Source: Methanobacteriota archaeon
GTDB lineage: Archaea > Thermoplasmatota > Thermoplasmata > RBG-16-68-12
Direction: 5' to 3'
Length of the DNA stretch: 8,337 nt
Assembly (NCBI GenBank): GCA_005878515.1
Contig: VBLZ01000140.1
Location: 1 to 8,337, forward strand
The translations under genes and the position numbers were made by a program. This document shows positions 1-6,347 of the stretch, piece after piece. The notes under the pieces are model-generated. The model saw nothing but the letters and a program-made list of their open reading frames with translations. It made no database searches and had not been told where the DNA came from. Every line of letters begins with the position of its first letter. The first letter of the stretch is position 1.

Positions 1-1
1 T

Positions 2-25
2 GAAACCGCGGTGAGAGGGGGTTTC
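2..25. repeat. Short inverted repeat at left edge
   Basis: GAAACC (2-7) is complementary to GGTTTC (20-25), a 6-bp stem with a 12-nt purine-rich loop. It lies just upstream of the TATA-like box of the first gene. It could be part of a terminator of a gene outside the window, an operator, or chance. No T-rich tract follows it, so a terminator role is weak. Confidence 0.25.
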
Positions 26-43
26 GACAGCCGTCCGAAGGAA

Positions 44-53
44 CCTAAATAGG
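44..53 (+). promoter_or_regulatory. TATA-like promoter box for the coiled-coil gene
   Basis: The sequence cctaaatagg is an AT-rich island in very GC-rich DNA. Its centre is about 31 nt before the ATG at 79. Archaeal TATA boxes sit about 26-27 nt before the transcription start, so the transcript would begin within a few bases of the ATG. No Shine-Dalgarno is visible before that ATG, which fits a leaderless mRNA. This is pattern recognition, not a mapped start. Confidence 0.55.
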
Positions 54-78
54 CCCGCGGTTCCATCGCGTCACTCTC

Positions 79-1254
79 ATGCCTCCCGGCGACGCGCCGA
101 CGGCGGATTCCTTCGAATCGGAGGCCGCCGAGCTCCTCGAATCGATCGGTCGGGCGCGCAAGAAGGTCGAGGGGATCGCCGGCGTCCTCGACGGAACGCT
201 GGACCGGTATCGCGAGAGGATCGACCGGCTCCTCCGGGAGAGTGAGGTGGACAACTGGCGGCAGGTGCGCATCTTTACCCGGGACGTCGAGACGATCGCC
301 GCCGACCTCGGGAAGGCGTCGAAGGAGAAACGTCTCTCGCCGCGCCTCGTGGCGTGGCTCGATGCGGCGCTGAGGAAAGCCCGCCGTCGCGATTTCTACG
401 GGGCGCGGAAAGCCTGGCGCCGACTCGACCGGATCGCCGAGCAGGGCGCGGAAGTCCGACGACTCCAGGCCCGCTACCGGGAGGCGTACCGGTCGGTCGA
501 ATCCCGGATCCGGCAGCTGAAGACTCAAGTCGAGCGCCTCGAGAAGATCCCGAAGCCTCCGACCTCGCCCGAGGATGCACGGGCGTTCAACGAATCGGTC
601 GATCGATTCAACGAGGCTTCGACGGCCGCGTACCTTGACTTCCTGTCGCGGGCCCGCGCAGACCTCGCAATCCCTCTCCTCCTCGATGTGGGCCAAGGGG
701 GCGGAATCGGTGTGCCGGCGCCCCCGCCCGGCTCCGACCCGGACCCCCTCATGCGGCTCCTGAGCAACGCGAGTCCGCAGGTCGACGCGTTCCGCGGCCG
801 TACGTTCTACGGACTGCTCGAGCTCCCCGCATACTCTGATGCGAAACTGACACACATCTACGGCGATGCGCGCCTGATCCGTGGGGCGCTCGACGAGGCC
901 TGGTCGTGGCTCAAGGCGGTCCGCGAGGACGAGCGCCGTTCCCTCCAGATCCAATGGAGCGAAGACGCGTTGATGCTCCGGAGGCGCGTGCCCTCGATCG
1001 TCGCCTTCCTCGAACGACTCGGGAAGATGAACGACGCCGCGGACCGCGGACGCGAACTCGTCGCTTCGTTGAACGACGGCCGGTTCGAATCCCTCCAATC
1101 CGCGGCGCGGTTGTACGCGACCCACGGCGAATCGGCGGAGCGGAAGTGGCGCGGCTCCCTCGAGAAAGACATCGACGGGATGCGAAAGGAAGCTGCCGAG
1201 TTGGGCGCGGTCCTGAAGAAGTTCGCGGACCCGACCAAGGTCGAGGGCGGCTAG
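79..1254 (+). CDS. Coiled-coil / helical protein of unknown function
   Basis: I do not recognise the family. The 391-residue product is strongly charged and almost entirely helical in character, with no signal peptide or membrane segment, so it is probably cytoplasmic. Residues 10-60 form an amphipathic helical stretch. Residues 120-157 look like a coiled coil ending in a Pro-rich break (KIPKPPTSP, 156-164). A Gly/Pro-rich linker at about 205-224 separates an N-terminal helical half from a C-terminal half (about 225-385), where aromatic and charged helices continue to a coiled-coil-like tail at 355-383. The N-terminal part is rich in Arg and Glu. No catalytic motif or nucleotide-binding loop is visible. 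The ATG at 79 is chosen because a TATA-like box lies about 31 nt upstream, which suits a leaderless transcript. A structural or scaffold role is only inferred from the composition. Third codon positions are mostly G or C throughout, as expected for a real gene here. Confidence 0.85.
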   Translation: MPPGDAPTADSFESEAAELLESIGRARKKVEGIAGVLDGTLDRYRERIDRLLRESEVDNWRQVRIFTRDVETIAADLGKASKEKRLSPRLVAWLDAALRKARRRDFYGARKAWRRLDRIAEQGAEVRRLQARYREAYRSVESRIRQLKTQVERLEKIPKPPTSPEDARAFNESVDRFNEASTAAYLDFLSRARADLAIPLLLDVGQGGGIGVPAPPPGSDPDPLMRLLSNASPQVDAFRGRTFYGLLELPAYSDAKLTHIYGDARLIRGALDEAWSWLKAVREDERRSLQIQWSEDALMLRRRVPSIVAFLERLGKMNDAADRGRELVASLNDGRFESLQSAARLYATHGESAERKWRGSLEKDIDGMRKEAAELGAVLKKFADPTKVEGG

Positions 1255-1278
1255 AGATCGGCAGGTTCGGCACCGCAA

Positions 1279-1287
1279 CCTCTTAGC
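1279..1287 (+). promoter_or_regulatory. Possible TATA-like box for the ABM-like gene
   Basis: The stretch cctcttagc is centred about 29-30 nt before the GTG at 1313, the spacing expected for a leaderless archaeal transcript. The match to a TATA box is weak. It lies in the short gap after the upstream gene's stop at 1254, so read-through from the first gene is an alternative. Confidence 0.35.
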
Positions 1288-1312
1288 TTGCGCATCGCAA
1301 TCCGCTCCTCTG

Positions 1313-1642
1313 GTGGGGGCATTGGGCGTGTATGTCATTGCGGCGTATCGACCGAAAAAAGGAAAGGAGAGGCTGCTTCGGGAAGTCCTCAAGGATCACG
1401 TCCCGATCCTCCGGAAAGAACGGCTCGTGACGGACCGCCCGCCGTATCTGATGCGCGCCGCGGACGGCACCTTCATCGAGGTCTTCGAATGGAAGTCCGC
1501 CGCGGCGATAGAGGCGGCTCACTCCAAAGCCGCCGTTCAAGCCATGTGGGCCCGATTCGAGGTGGCGTGCACCTACGAGTCGCTGGTCAGCTTGAGCGAA
1601 TCGAAGAACATGTTCGCGAACTTCGAGTCCGTCGAGCTGTGA
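1313..1642 (+). CDS. Dimeric alpha/beta-barrel (ABM-like) domain protein
   Basis: This is a 109-residue single-domain protein. It opens with a beta strand (YVIAAYRPKKGKE, 7-19), then a helix (LLREVLKDHVPILR). A second strand pair follows (PYLMRAADGTFIEVFEW, 44-60), then a helix containing IEAAHSKAAVQAMWARFE (66-83). The FIEVFEW strand and the AAH..AAVQAMW helix resemble the ferredoxin-like dimeric barrels of the antibiotic-biosynthesis monooxygenase (ABM)/EthD group. Members of that fold include cofactor-free monooxygenases, haem-degrading enzymes and many proteins of unknown role, so no reaction is assigned. The start is GTG at 1313; an in-frame GTG at 1328 would give a product beginning directly at the first strand. 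The stop lies 3 nt from the stop of the oppositely oriented permease gene. Confidence 0.75.
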   Translation: MGALGVYVIAAYRPKKGKERLLREVLKDHVPILRKERLVTDRPPYLMRAADGTFIEVFEWKSAAAIEAAHSKAAVQAMWARFEVACTYESLVSLSESKNMFANFESVEL

Positions 1643-1645
1643 CCT

Positions 1646-2425
1646 TCATCCGGCCTTTTGCCGGAACTCCATCTGCTGGAACACGAACGCCGCCAGGACG
1701 ACCAGGGCGATGGAGACGGCGACGAGAATCCCGGCCGCGACGCCCGCGCTTACGTCGGTCCGGTATTGGCCGAGTGGGTTGATCGCAATGACGTCCTTCA
1801 GGATCGTCTTCAGGTAGTGAATCACACTGAGCTTCGGCACATCTCCGGGGATGGAGTCCACGACCGATTCCCAGACGAATCCGATCAGCAACCCGACCGC
1901 CAGTGGCCGCCGGATGAGAACGGAGATGAACAGGAAGAGCGCCCCGTATGCGGCGCTTCCCAGGATCGTCGCCGCGAGGAATCCTCCAAGGACATCGAGG
2001 TCCGCGGTGAATGCGAGGCCTCCGTACGCTTCCGTCACGCCGTAGGCCAGGATGATCGGGGGGATGAGGACGACCAAGACCGCGACGAGGTAGCCGATGT
2101 ACTTGTACGCCACTAGGGCGGGTTTCGAAATCGGCCGGGTCAGGAGGAATGGCAAGGTGTTGTCGTCGATCTCTTCTCGAATCAACGCCGTCGCGTTCAC
2201 GAGGGTCACGAAGATCAGGACGACCTGCAGGAACAACGGGATCATGAGCTGCTGGAAAAGCACGATGTCGAACGTGACGACGCGGGCGGCGGCCAGGGAG
2301 AGTGTGAGAATAACCGGCACCAATGCCAGGAGGCCGGTCGCGATCGCTCGGCGGGTCGTCAGGAGGTAGCGCAGAGTCAGGCCCGTGACGACCCACGCCT
2401 TCCGGAAGGATCCCGTCCAATCCAT
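1646..2425 (-). CDS. ABC-2 type transporter permease 2
   Basis: This is a 259-residue integral membrane protein with about six hydrophobic segments (roughly 28-47, 59-80, 105-130, 146-170, 173-191, 227-249). Between segments 2 and 3 lies LIREEIDDNTLPFLLTRPIS (81-100), a typical ABC-2 permease cytoplasmic motif (acidic pair, then LxxRPIxK) thought to contact the ATPase. It is the last gene of the operon and the probable partner of ATPase 2, whose TGA ends 4 nt before this ATG. The open frame extends further upstream to 2665, but that part overlaps ATPase 2 and is Ser/Arg-rich non-membrane sequence. The ATG at 2425 is supported by GGGTGAT (2429-2435), a Shine-Dalgarno match that contains the upstream stop codon. 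The protein probably moves a substrate outward across the cytoplasmic membrane; the substrate is unknown. Confidence 0.88.
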   Translation of the reverse strand: MDWTGSFRKAWVVTGLTLRYLLTTRRAIATGLLALVPVILTLSLAAARVVTFDIVLFQQLMIPLFLQVVLIFVTLVNATALIREEIDDNTLPFLLTRPISKPALVAYKYIGYLVAVLVVLIPPIILAYGVTEAYGGLAFTADLDVLGGFLAATILGSAAYGALFLFISVLIRRPLAVGLLIGFVWESVVDSIPGDVPKLSVIHYLKTILKDVIAINPLGQYRTDVSAGVAAGILVAVSIALVVLAAFVFQQMEFRQKAG

Positions 2426-2429
2426 CCAA

Positions 2430-3350
2430 TCACCCGACGAGATACCGGAACACGGCATCGAGGCTGTCGTCCGGACTCTCGAGACCGCGTACGTCGAGCT
2501 TCGTGTCCGAGACGATTTGCGGGAGCTCTCTGTAGAACGCGTCCGGCTTGCGTGTGCGGACGAGGAGCGTGTCGGCGGCTGGGAACTCGAAGGAGACGAG
2601 GTGCTCCATGCGCGCAAGGGCCTGAGCGAGCTGCCGCGGTTTCGATGTCTCGATGCGCACCGCATGCGGATGCGTGTCGATTAACGCGCGAATCGCGTGG
2701 ATGTTGCCCGACGCGATCGCCTTGCCGTTGTGAATCAGGACGATGTTGTTCGTGACCCGTTCAATTTCGTAAAGAACATGGGTCGACATCAACACGTGGC
2801 CGCCGTCCTTGGCGAATTCGGAGATCGTCCGGAGGATGTGGACGCGGCCGGCCGGGTCCGCTCCGGAAAGCGGCTCGTCGAGGATCAGGATCTCCGGGTG
2901 GTGGGCCAGGGCCTGGGCGAGCTTCGCGCGCTGGCGCATCCCTCGACTGTAGCCCCGGGTCGGCCGGTGCGCCGCGCTCGAAAGGCCGACGACCTTCAAG
3001 GCCGCGGTGGCTTCCTTTCGCGATTCCGCCGCTGGCATTCCATCGAGTCGCAAGAGCGTCTCCACGAATTGCTGCCCCGTGAGCCACCCGTAGAGTTGAT
3101 TCTGTTCCGGACAATATCCGAGGCGCCGCTTCAAGGGGACGTTGTTCCACGGGTTTTCCCCGAGCAGCGTGATCTTGCCCTGGTCCGAGTGAAGCTGGCC
3201 GATGAGGAGTTTGAAGAGCGTGCTCTTGCCAGCTCCGTTCGGCCCGACGAGGCCGGTGATCCCTTTGCCGAACGATGCGGTGAACGCATTGAGACCGAGC
3301 ACCTCGCCATACCACTTCGAGACGCCGACGGCCTCCACCACGCCGTTCAT
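2430..3350 (-). CDS. ABC transporter ATP-binding protein 2
   Basis: This is a 306-residue ABC ATPase of the type paired with ABC-2 permeases (CcmA/NatA-like class). It carries an A-loop aromatic (Y14), Walker A GPNGAGKS (36-43), a Q-loop region YCPEQN (79-84), a signature YSRGMRQ (134-140), Walker B ILILDEP (154-160) with catalytic Glu159, a D-loop SGADP (162-166) and H-loop His191. The C-terminal 85 residues form the extra alpha/beta domain usual in this class and end in SLDAVFRYLVG. The signature is not the canonical LSGGQ, and the D-loop has Ala where Leu is usual. The frame is open upstream to 3503, but that overlaps permease 1. The ATG at 3350 is chosen because it overlaps the permease stop as ATGA and has an excellent Shine-Dalgarno. 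It would energise permease 2 and/or permease 1. Confidence 0.93.
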   Translation of the reverse strand: MNGVVEAVGVSKWYGEVLGLNAFTASFGKGITGLVGPNGAGKSTLFKLLIGQLHSDQGKITLLGENPWNNVPLKRRLGYCPEQNQLYGWLTGQQFVETLLRLDGMPAAESRKEATAALKVVGLSSAAHRPTRGYSRGMRQRAKLAQALAHHPEILILDEPLSGADPAGRVHILRTISEFAKDGGHVLMSTHVLYEIERVTNNIVLIHNGKAIASGNIHAIRALIDTHPHAVRIETSKPRQLAQALARMEHLVSFEFPAADTLLVRTRKPDAFYRELPQIVSDTKLDVRGLESPDDSLDAVFRYLVG

Positions 3351-4183
3351 CCGGTGATCACCTCGACGGCTTTCATTCGCACGTACGTGACGAGCGCCGC
3401 GAGGACCGTCACCCCGAGCAAGATCGCGAGGGCCACGGCCCAGTCGATCCCCGTGCTCGACGCCCCGAATGCAGCGGTGGCGACGGCCACGTAGTTGTCC
3501 CAAGGCGAGAGATACAGAATGGATCGGTTTCCGATCACGATTGTCAAGACCTCAGCGGGAATCGTCAGCCCGAAATTCACCGCGAAGACCCCTGCCCCAG
3601 CAATCCCCTTGCGGCGGCTGAGGCTTGACAGGAACAAGGTGATGGCTGTGTAGAATAGAGTCAACAATCCGCCGACGACGATCGAGATGCCCATCGCTTC
3701 CAAAGCAATTGTCCACGAGAAGAAGCCGAGGAACGCCGCGACCAAGGCGGCGAGGAGCAGGGGCAAGATCGTCACCATGGCAACGAGAGGGGCGAGGATC
3801 GCCGCTTTGGCCAGCAGATAGTCCAACTGCGTGATCGGGCGGCTGAGGTAGAGCGTGAAGGCCATCGACTGCAGGTCGTCCGCAATCAAACCTGCACCGA
3901 TGACGGAGGCCATCAGCGACACGAAGAACAGGACGAAAAAGTTCGATGCAGGCCCGGAAAAAAACGTGAGATTAGGCGCCTGCCCGCTCGGGATGATCGT
4001 TGCGATGAACAGGATGGCGATCGAAGTGATCGTCGTGAAGGCGGCGCCCAGCGCCATGACGACAATCGCGGCCGGACGCCGAAGCTCCTTCCGTAGCCCG
4101 GTCGCGATGATGGCCCAGACCCGTTGCCGCCGGCCGAGAAGTGGAATCTCGAGTCGCGAGTAGGTCGGAAGGGTGATCGACAT
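3347..4183 (-). CDS. ABC-2 type transporter permease 1
   Basis: This is a 278-residue membrane protein with about six hydrophobic segments (roughly 39-62, 82-101, 125-155, 160-186, 193-217, 247-269) after a basic amphipathic N-terminus (RRQRVWAIIATGLRKELRRP). That N-terminus is typical of ABC-2 permeases and precedes segment 1. Between segments 2 and 3 is ADDLQSMAFTLYLSRPITQL (101-120), the same acidic pair plus LxxSRPI motif found in permease 2. A loop with NLTFF (71-75) between segments 1 and 2 is probably extracellular and contains an N-glycosylation sequon. The ATG at 4183 shares one base with the ATPase 1 stop (TAATG), and AGGTG at 4188-4192 is a modest Shine-Dalgarno. The stop overlaps the ATPase 2 start by 4 nt. 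It is the likely membrane partner of ATPase 1. Confidence 0.9.
   Translation of the reverse strand: MSITLPTYSRLEIPLLGRRQRVWAIIATGLRKELRRPAAIVVMALGAAFTTITSIAILFIATIIPSGQAPNLTFFSGPASNFFVLFFVSLMASVIGAGLIADDLQSMAFTLYLSRPITQLDYLLAKAAILAPLVAMVTILPLLLAALVAAFLGFFSWTIALEAMGISIVVGGLLTLFYTAITLFLSSLSRRKGIAGAGVFAVNFGLTIPAEVLTIVIGNRSILYLSPWDNYVAVATAAFGASSTGIDWAVALAILLGVTVLAALVTYVRMKAVEVITG
3357..3364 (-). promoter_or_regulatory. Strong Shine-Dalgarno that fixes the ATPase 2 start
   Basis: On the minus strand GAGGTGAT lies 6 nt before the ATG at 3350. It matches eight consecutive bases of the complement of the archaeal 16S rRNA tail. It sits inside the end of the permease 1 gene, so the downstream cistron can be initiated or re-initiated independently. 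It rules against the 51-residue longer open frame. Confidence 0.7.
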
Positions 4184-5106
4184 TATGCACCTGGCTTCTC
4201 GGTCCGTGCGACAAGCTCGAGGAACAACTCTTCGAGGCTGCGGATCTCTTTCCCCATGTACCGCACCTCGGCTCCCAGGGACTTCGCGGTCTCGAAGACG
4301 GCGGCCTCCAGTCCCGGCTTGCGGCTGACGTGCAACCCCGAGGGCCCCGCGTCGGCGTCGAAGCCCGCGTCTTTGAGAAGGCGGGCGAAGGCATCGCGGT
4401 CGCCGCGGACATCGATTCGCAGGCGATCCGTCGCGCCGCTCAGGAGCTGGCTCAGTTCTCCCGCGGCAATCTGGTGACCGCCGTCCAAGATGACAATGTA
4501 CTTGCAGATCGTCTCGACGTCGGGGAGGAGGTGGCTCGACAGGATCACGTTGCGACCCGGTGATTTCGCGATCGTCCCCACGAGATCGAGCATCTCCGAC
4601 CGACCGCGGGGGTCCAGGCCGGTCGTGGGCTCGTCGAAGATGTACAACTGCGGGTCGTGGACCATCGCCTGGGCGAGTTTGACCTTCTGCTTCATGCCCG
4701 TCGAATACTCCGCGACCTTGCGGTACCGCTCCTCTTCGACGCCGACGAACTGAAGGACGTCGTGCGAGCGGCTCATCGCGGTATCTCGATCGAGGCCGCT
4801 GACCCGCCCCATGTATGACACGAGCCCGACCCCGGTCATGTCGGGGATGAGGCAGTCGTGCTCCGGCATGTACCCGATCCGCTCCCGCACCGCGAGGCCG
4901 TCCTCGATGTCCCGTCCGAGGACCTTTGCCGTCCCGGCCGTGGGTCGCAACAGGCTGAGGAGCAGCCGAAGGAACGTCGTCTTGCCGGCGCCGTTGGGGC
5001 CGACGAGGCCGATCGCGCCGTCCGGGATCTTGACGGTCAGGTCGTCCACCGCGCGGACCTCGCCGAAGACCTTCGTCAGCCCGGCGGTCTCAACGAGCAC
5101 GATCAT
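4183..5106 (-). CDS. ABC transporter ATP-binding protein 1
   Basis: This is a 307-residue ABC ATPase. Visible motifs are F14 (A-loop), Walker A GPNGAGKT (36-43), Q-loop region YMPEHD (79-84) with Glu where Gln is classical, signature YSTGMKQ (134-140), Walker B LYIFDEP (154-160) with Glu159, D-loop TGLDP (162-166) and H-loop SSH with His192. The C-terminal extension from about 218 ends in SLEELFLELVA, the usual tail of ABC-2-associated ATPases. All motifs are intact, so it should hydrolyse ATP. It overlaps the upstream surface-protein gene by 17 nt and the downstream permease by 1 nt. The ATG at 5106 has GGAGG only 2 nt away, while the in-frame GTG at 5100 has GGAGG at a better 8-nt spacing. 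The mature protein may therefore begin two codons later. It probably drives permease 1. Confidence 0.93.
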   Translation of the reverse strand: MIVLVETAGLTKVFGEVRAVDDLTVKIPDGAIGLVGPNGAGKTTFLRLLLSLLRPTAGTAKVLGRDIEDGLAVRERIGYMPEHDCLIPDMTGVGLVSYMGRVSGLDRDTAMSRSHDVLQFVGVEEERYRKVAEYSTGMKQKVKLAQAMVHDPQLYIFDEPTTGLDPRGRSEMLDLVGTIAKSPGRNVILSSHLLPDVETICKYIVILDGGHQIAAGELSQLLSGATDRLRIDVRGDRDAFARLLKDAGFDADAGPSGLHVSRKPGLEAAVFETAKSLGAEVRYMGKEIRSLEELFLELVARTEKPGA

Positions 5107-6148
5107 TCCCTCCGAGTTCTTGGCCTTCCGTGGCGGACGGAGCGGGCGGCGATGCCTGTCCTTGGATTCGATCTTTGCGGCGTCGCCAAAGGAGGACCGC
5201 CACGAGGACGACGACCGCGATGGGCAGCACGATGAACAACAGGATCTGCGTCGTGCTGATTCCGGTCGCCGGGCCTGCGCCGTACGAGTACGACCGGAGG
5301 CGCATCTCGGCCCCCGGCGTGCCGTTCTCGTACGCCACGCGCTTCACATAGAATCCGACGTCGTTCGAGAAGTATGCCGTTTCATTGCCGCCTCCGGAGA
5401 GGCCGCTCGGAATCCCGGGGAAGCTCCCGAGGGTCTGATTGAGTTTGTACGCGGAGAACGTGCCCGCCTCGACGGTGACGTTCTCGCGGGAAAGGACGTC
5501 GCGATGCCACGTTGACGCGAGGTCCGTCACGTTCTGCGACGTCATCGTCTGGAAGAACGCGGTGAAAGTGGAGTTCAGCTCGGCGTGCGCGGTGAAGGCG
5601 GCCGAAGCGTTCTGGCCCACGTCGAGTTCGAATTGCGGGATGGAGGAGAACGAGGTCGTCGCATTCACACGCAGGTCGAAGACGAGGGGTGTCGTGATGC
5701 CAAGGGTGACGTCCGCGTGGTACGAGGTCGTGCCGAGCGATTCGATTGGGAGGTACGCCTGCGCCTCCCAGAATTCGGTGGACGTCGTCGTGAACGAGCC
5801 CGAGATCTGACCGCTCCCGGCGCGGGGCACCGAGAACGTCCCGTTCAGGAATCCCGTCGCGCGACTGTCGACGCGAACGGCCGACACGGATGTGTTGTTG
5901 GCCTGGACCGTCGCGGATCCGATCACGTTGACGTAAACAAATCCGACGAGCCCGAGATGGAACGTGCCTTGGCTGGTGTTGAAGCCGGGCAAACCGGCCA
6001 GCGACCCGCTGAGGACGTAGACCCACTTGTCTCCGACCGCATAGGTCGGCTTTCGGAGGGCCCCGTCGACCCGCGTCAGAGTCGAGAAAATCGCGAAGAC
6101 TAGGAGGACGGATACGATGCAAGAAATGCCGCGAATAGCTTCCTTCAC
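5090..6148 (-). CDS. Secreted, C-terminally membrane-anchored surface protein, probably N-glycosylated
   Basis: This 352-residue protein begins with a short basic region and a hydrophobic segment (about 8-25) that reads as a signal peptide ending near VDGA (27-30). It then has about 260 beta-rich, Ser/Thr/Asn-rich residues and a hydrophobic helix at about 299-321 (ILLFIVLPIAVVVLVAVLLW). The end is RRRKDR plus a short polar cytoplasmic tail, so most of the protein should lie outside the cell. Twelve N-X-S/T sequons are visible (Asn 57, 84, 85, 102, 162, 180, 192, 206, 223, 237, 255, 275), all on the predicted outer side. The motif VEAGTFSAYKL followed by AYFSNDVGFYVKRVAYENG resembles beta-sheet domains of bacterial and archaeal exported proteins of unknown function. 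The start is GTG at 6148: a longer frame begins with TTG at 6175, but that is too close to the TATA-like box. As first gene of the operon it is probably a substrate-binding, sensing or export partner of the ABC modules. Confidence 0.85.
   Translation of the reverse strand: MKEAIRGISCIVSVLLVFAIFSTLTRVDGALRKPTYAVGDKWVYVLSGSLAGLPGFNTSQGTFHLGLVGFVYVNVIGSATVQANNTSVSAVRVDSRATGFLNGTFSVPRAGSGQISGSFTTTSTEFWEAQAYLPIESLGTTSYHADVTLGITTPLVFDLRVNATTSFSSIPQFELDVGQNASAAFTAHAELNSTFTAFFQTMTSQNVTDLASTWHRDVLSRENVTVEAGTFSAYKLNQTLGSFPGIPSGLSGGGNETAYFSNDVGFYVKRVAYENGTPGAEMRLRSYSYGAGPATGISTTQILLFIVLPIAVVVLVAVLLWRRRKDRIQGQASPPAPSATEGQELGGNDRAR
5109..5113 (-). promoter_or_regulatory. Shine-Dalgarno near the ATPase 1 start
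   Basis: GGAGG on the minus strand lies 2 nt from the ATG at 5106 but 8 nt from an in-frame GTG at 5100. The second spacing is the more usual one. It therefore hints that GTG 5100 is the real start, changing the product by two residues. Confidence 0.5.
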
Positions 6149-6181
6149 TGCCAGACGTCCGCGGGCTCGATACAACCGGCG

Positions 6182-6190
6182 TCATAAATC
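6182..6190 (-). promoter_or_regulatory. TATA-like box for the five-gene operon
   Basis: On the minus strand gatttatga is the only strongly AT-rich hexamer-scale element upstream of the surface-protein gene. Transcription would be expected about 27 nt downstream, near 6159. That leaves a leader of about 11 nt before the GTG at 6148 and excludes the TTG at 6175 as a start. No further promoter-like element is evident between the operon's genes. Confidence 0.5.
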
Positions 6191-6312
6191 GTTTCGCCGG
6201 GAGGTCCCCGCCGCGTAGAGTTCTGCGAGAGGGGGCAAACGAGCCAATCGACACGCCCGATTTCTCCGGGGCATCCAGGGGATGATACTTTCACTCACCC
6301 CTCTCCGCGTGG

Positions 6313-6322
6313 AAGACTTACG
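6313..6322 (+). promoter_or_regulatory. Weak TATA-like box for the 6348 gene
   Basis: The stretch aagacttacg is centred about 30 nt before the ATG at 6348, consistent with a leaderless start there. The match is weak. The rest of the 6191-6312 interval is GC-rich, and nothing else was recognised in it. Confidence 0.3.
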
Positions 6323-6347
6323 CCGGCATCGTCTCGCGAATTGGATC

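Noticed and set aside
1658..2116. 152-codon plus-strand open frame, very Asp/Gln/Arg-rich
   Set aside because: It is antisense to the membrane-spanning part of permease 2; hydrophobic codons read backwards give such charged sequence.
2426..2665. 80-residue N-terminal extension of permease 2
   Set aside because: It overlaps the end of ATPase 2 and is Ser/Arg-rich; a Shine-Dalgarno next to the ATG at 2425 supports the shorter start.
2697..3494. 265-codon plus-strand open frame opposite ATPase 2 and permease 1
   Set aside because: It mirrors two genes with complete ABC motifs and membrane segments on the other strand; the translation is low-complexity and Arg/Asp/Glu-rich without domain features. 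Long antisense frames are expected at this GC content.
4811..5515. 234-codon plus-strand open frame
   Set aside because: It lies opposite the ATPase 1 N-terminus and the surface-protein C-terminus, both with clear motifs, and has no recognisable domain.
1646..6148. Possible nitrous-oxide reductase maturation (NosDFY-like) cluster
   Set aside because: The ATPase/permease layout is similar, but the surface protein shows no NosD-type beta-helix repeats or copper motifs and no nosZ or nosL is present.
5382..6254. 290-codon minus-strand open frame overlapping the surface protein in another frame
   Set aside because: The translation is Arg/Pro/His-rich and lacks the signal peptide, sequons and anchor that make the overlapping frame convincing.
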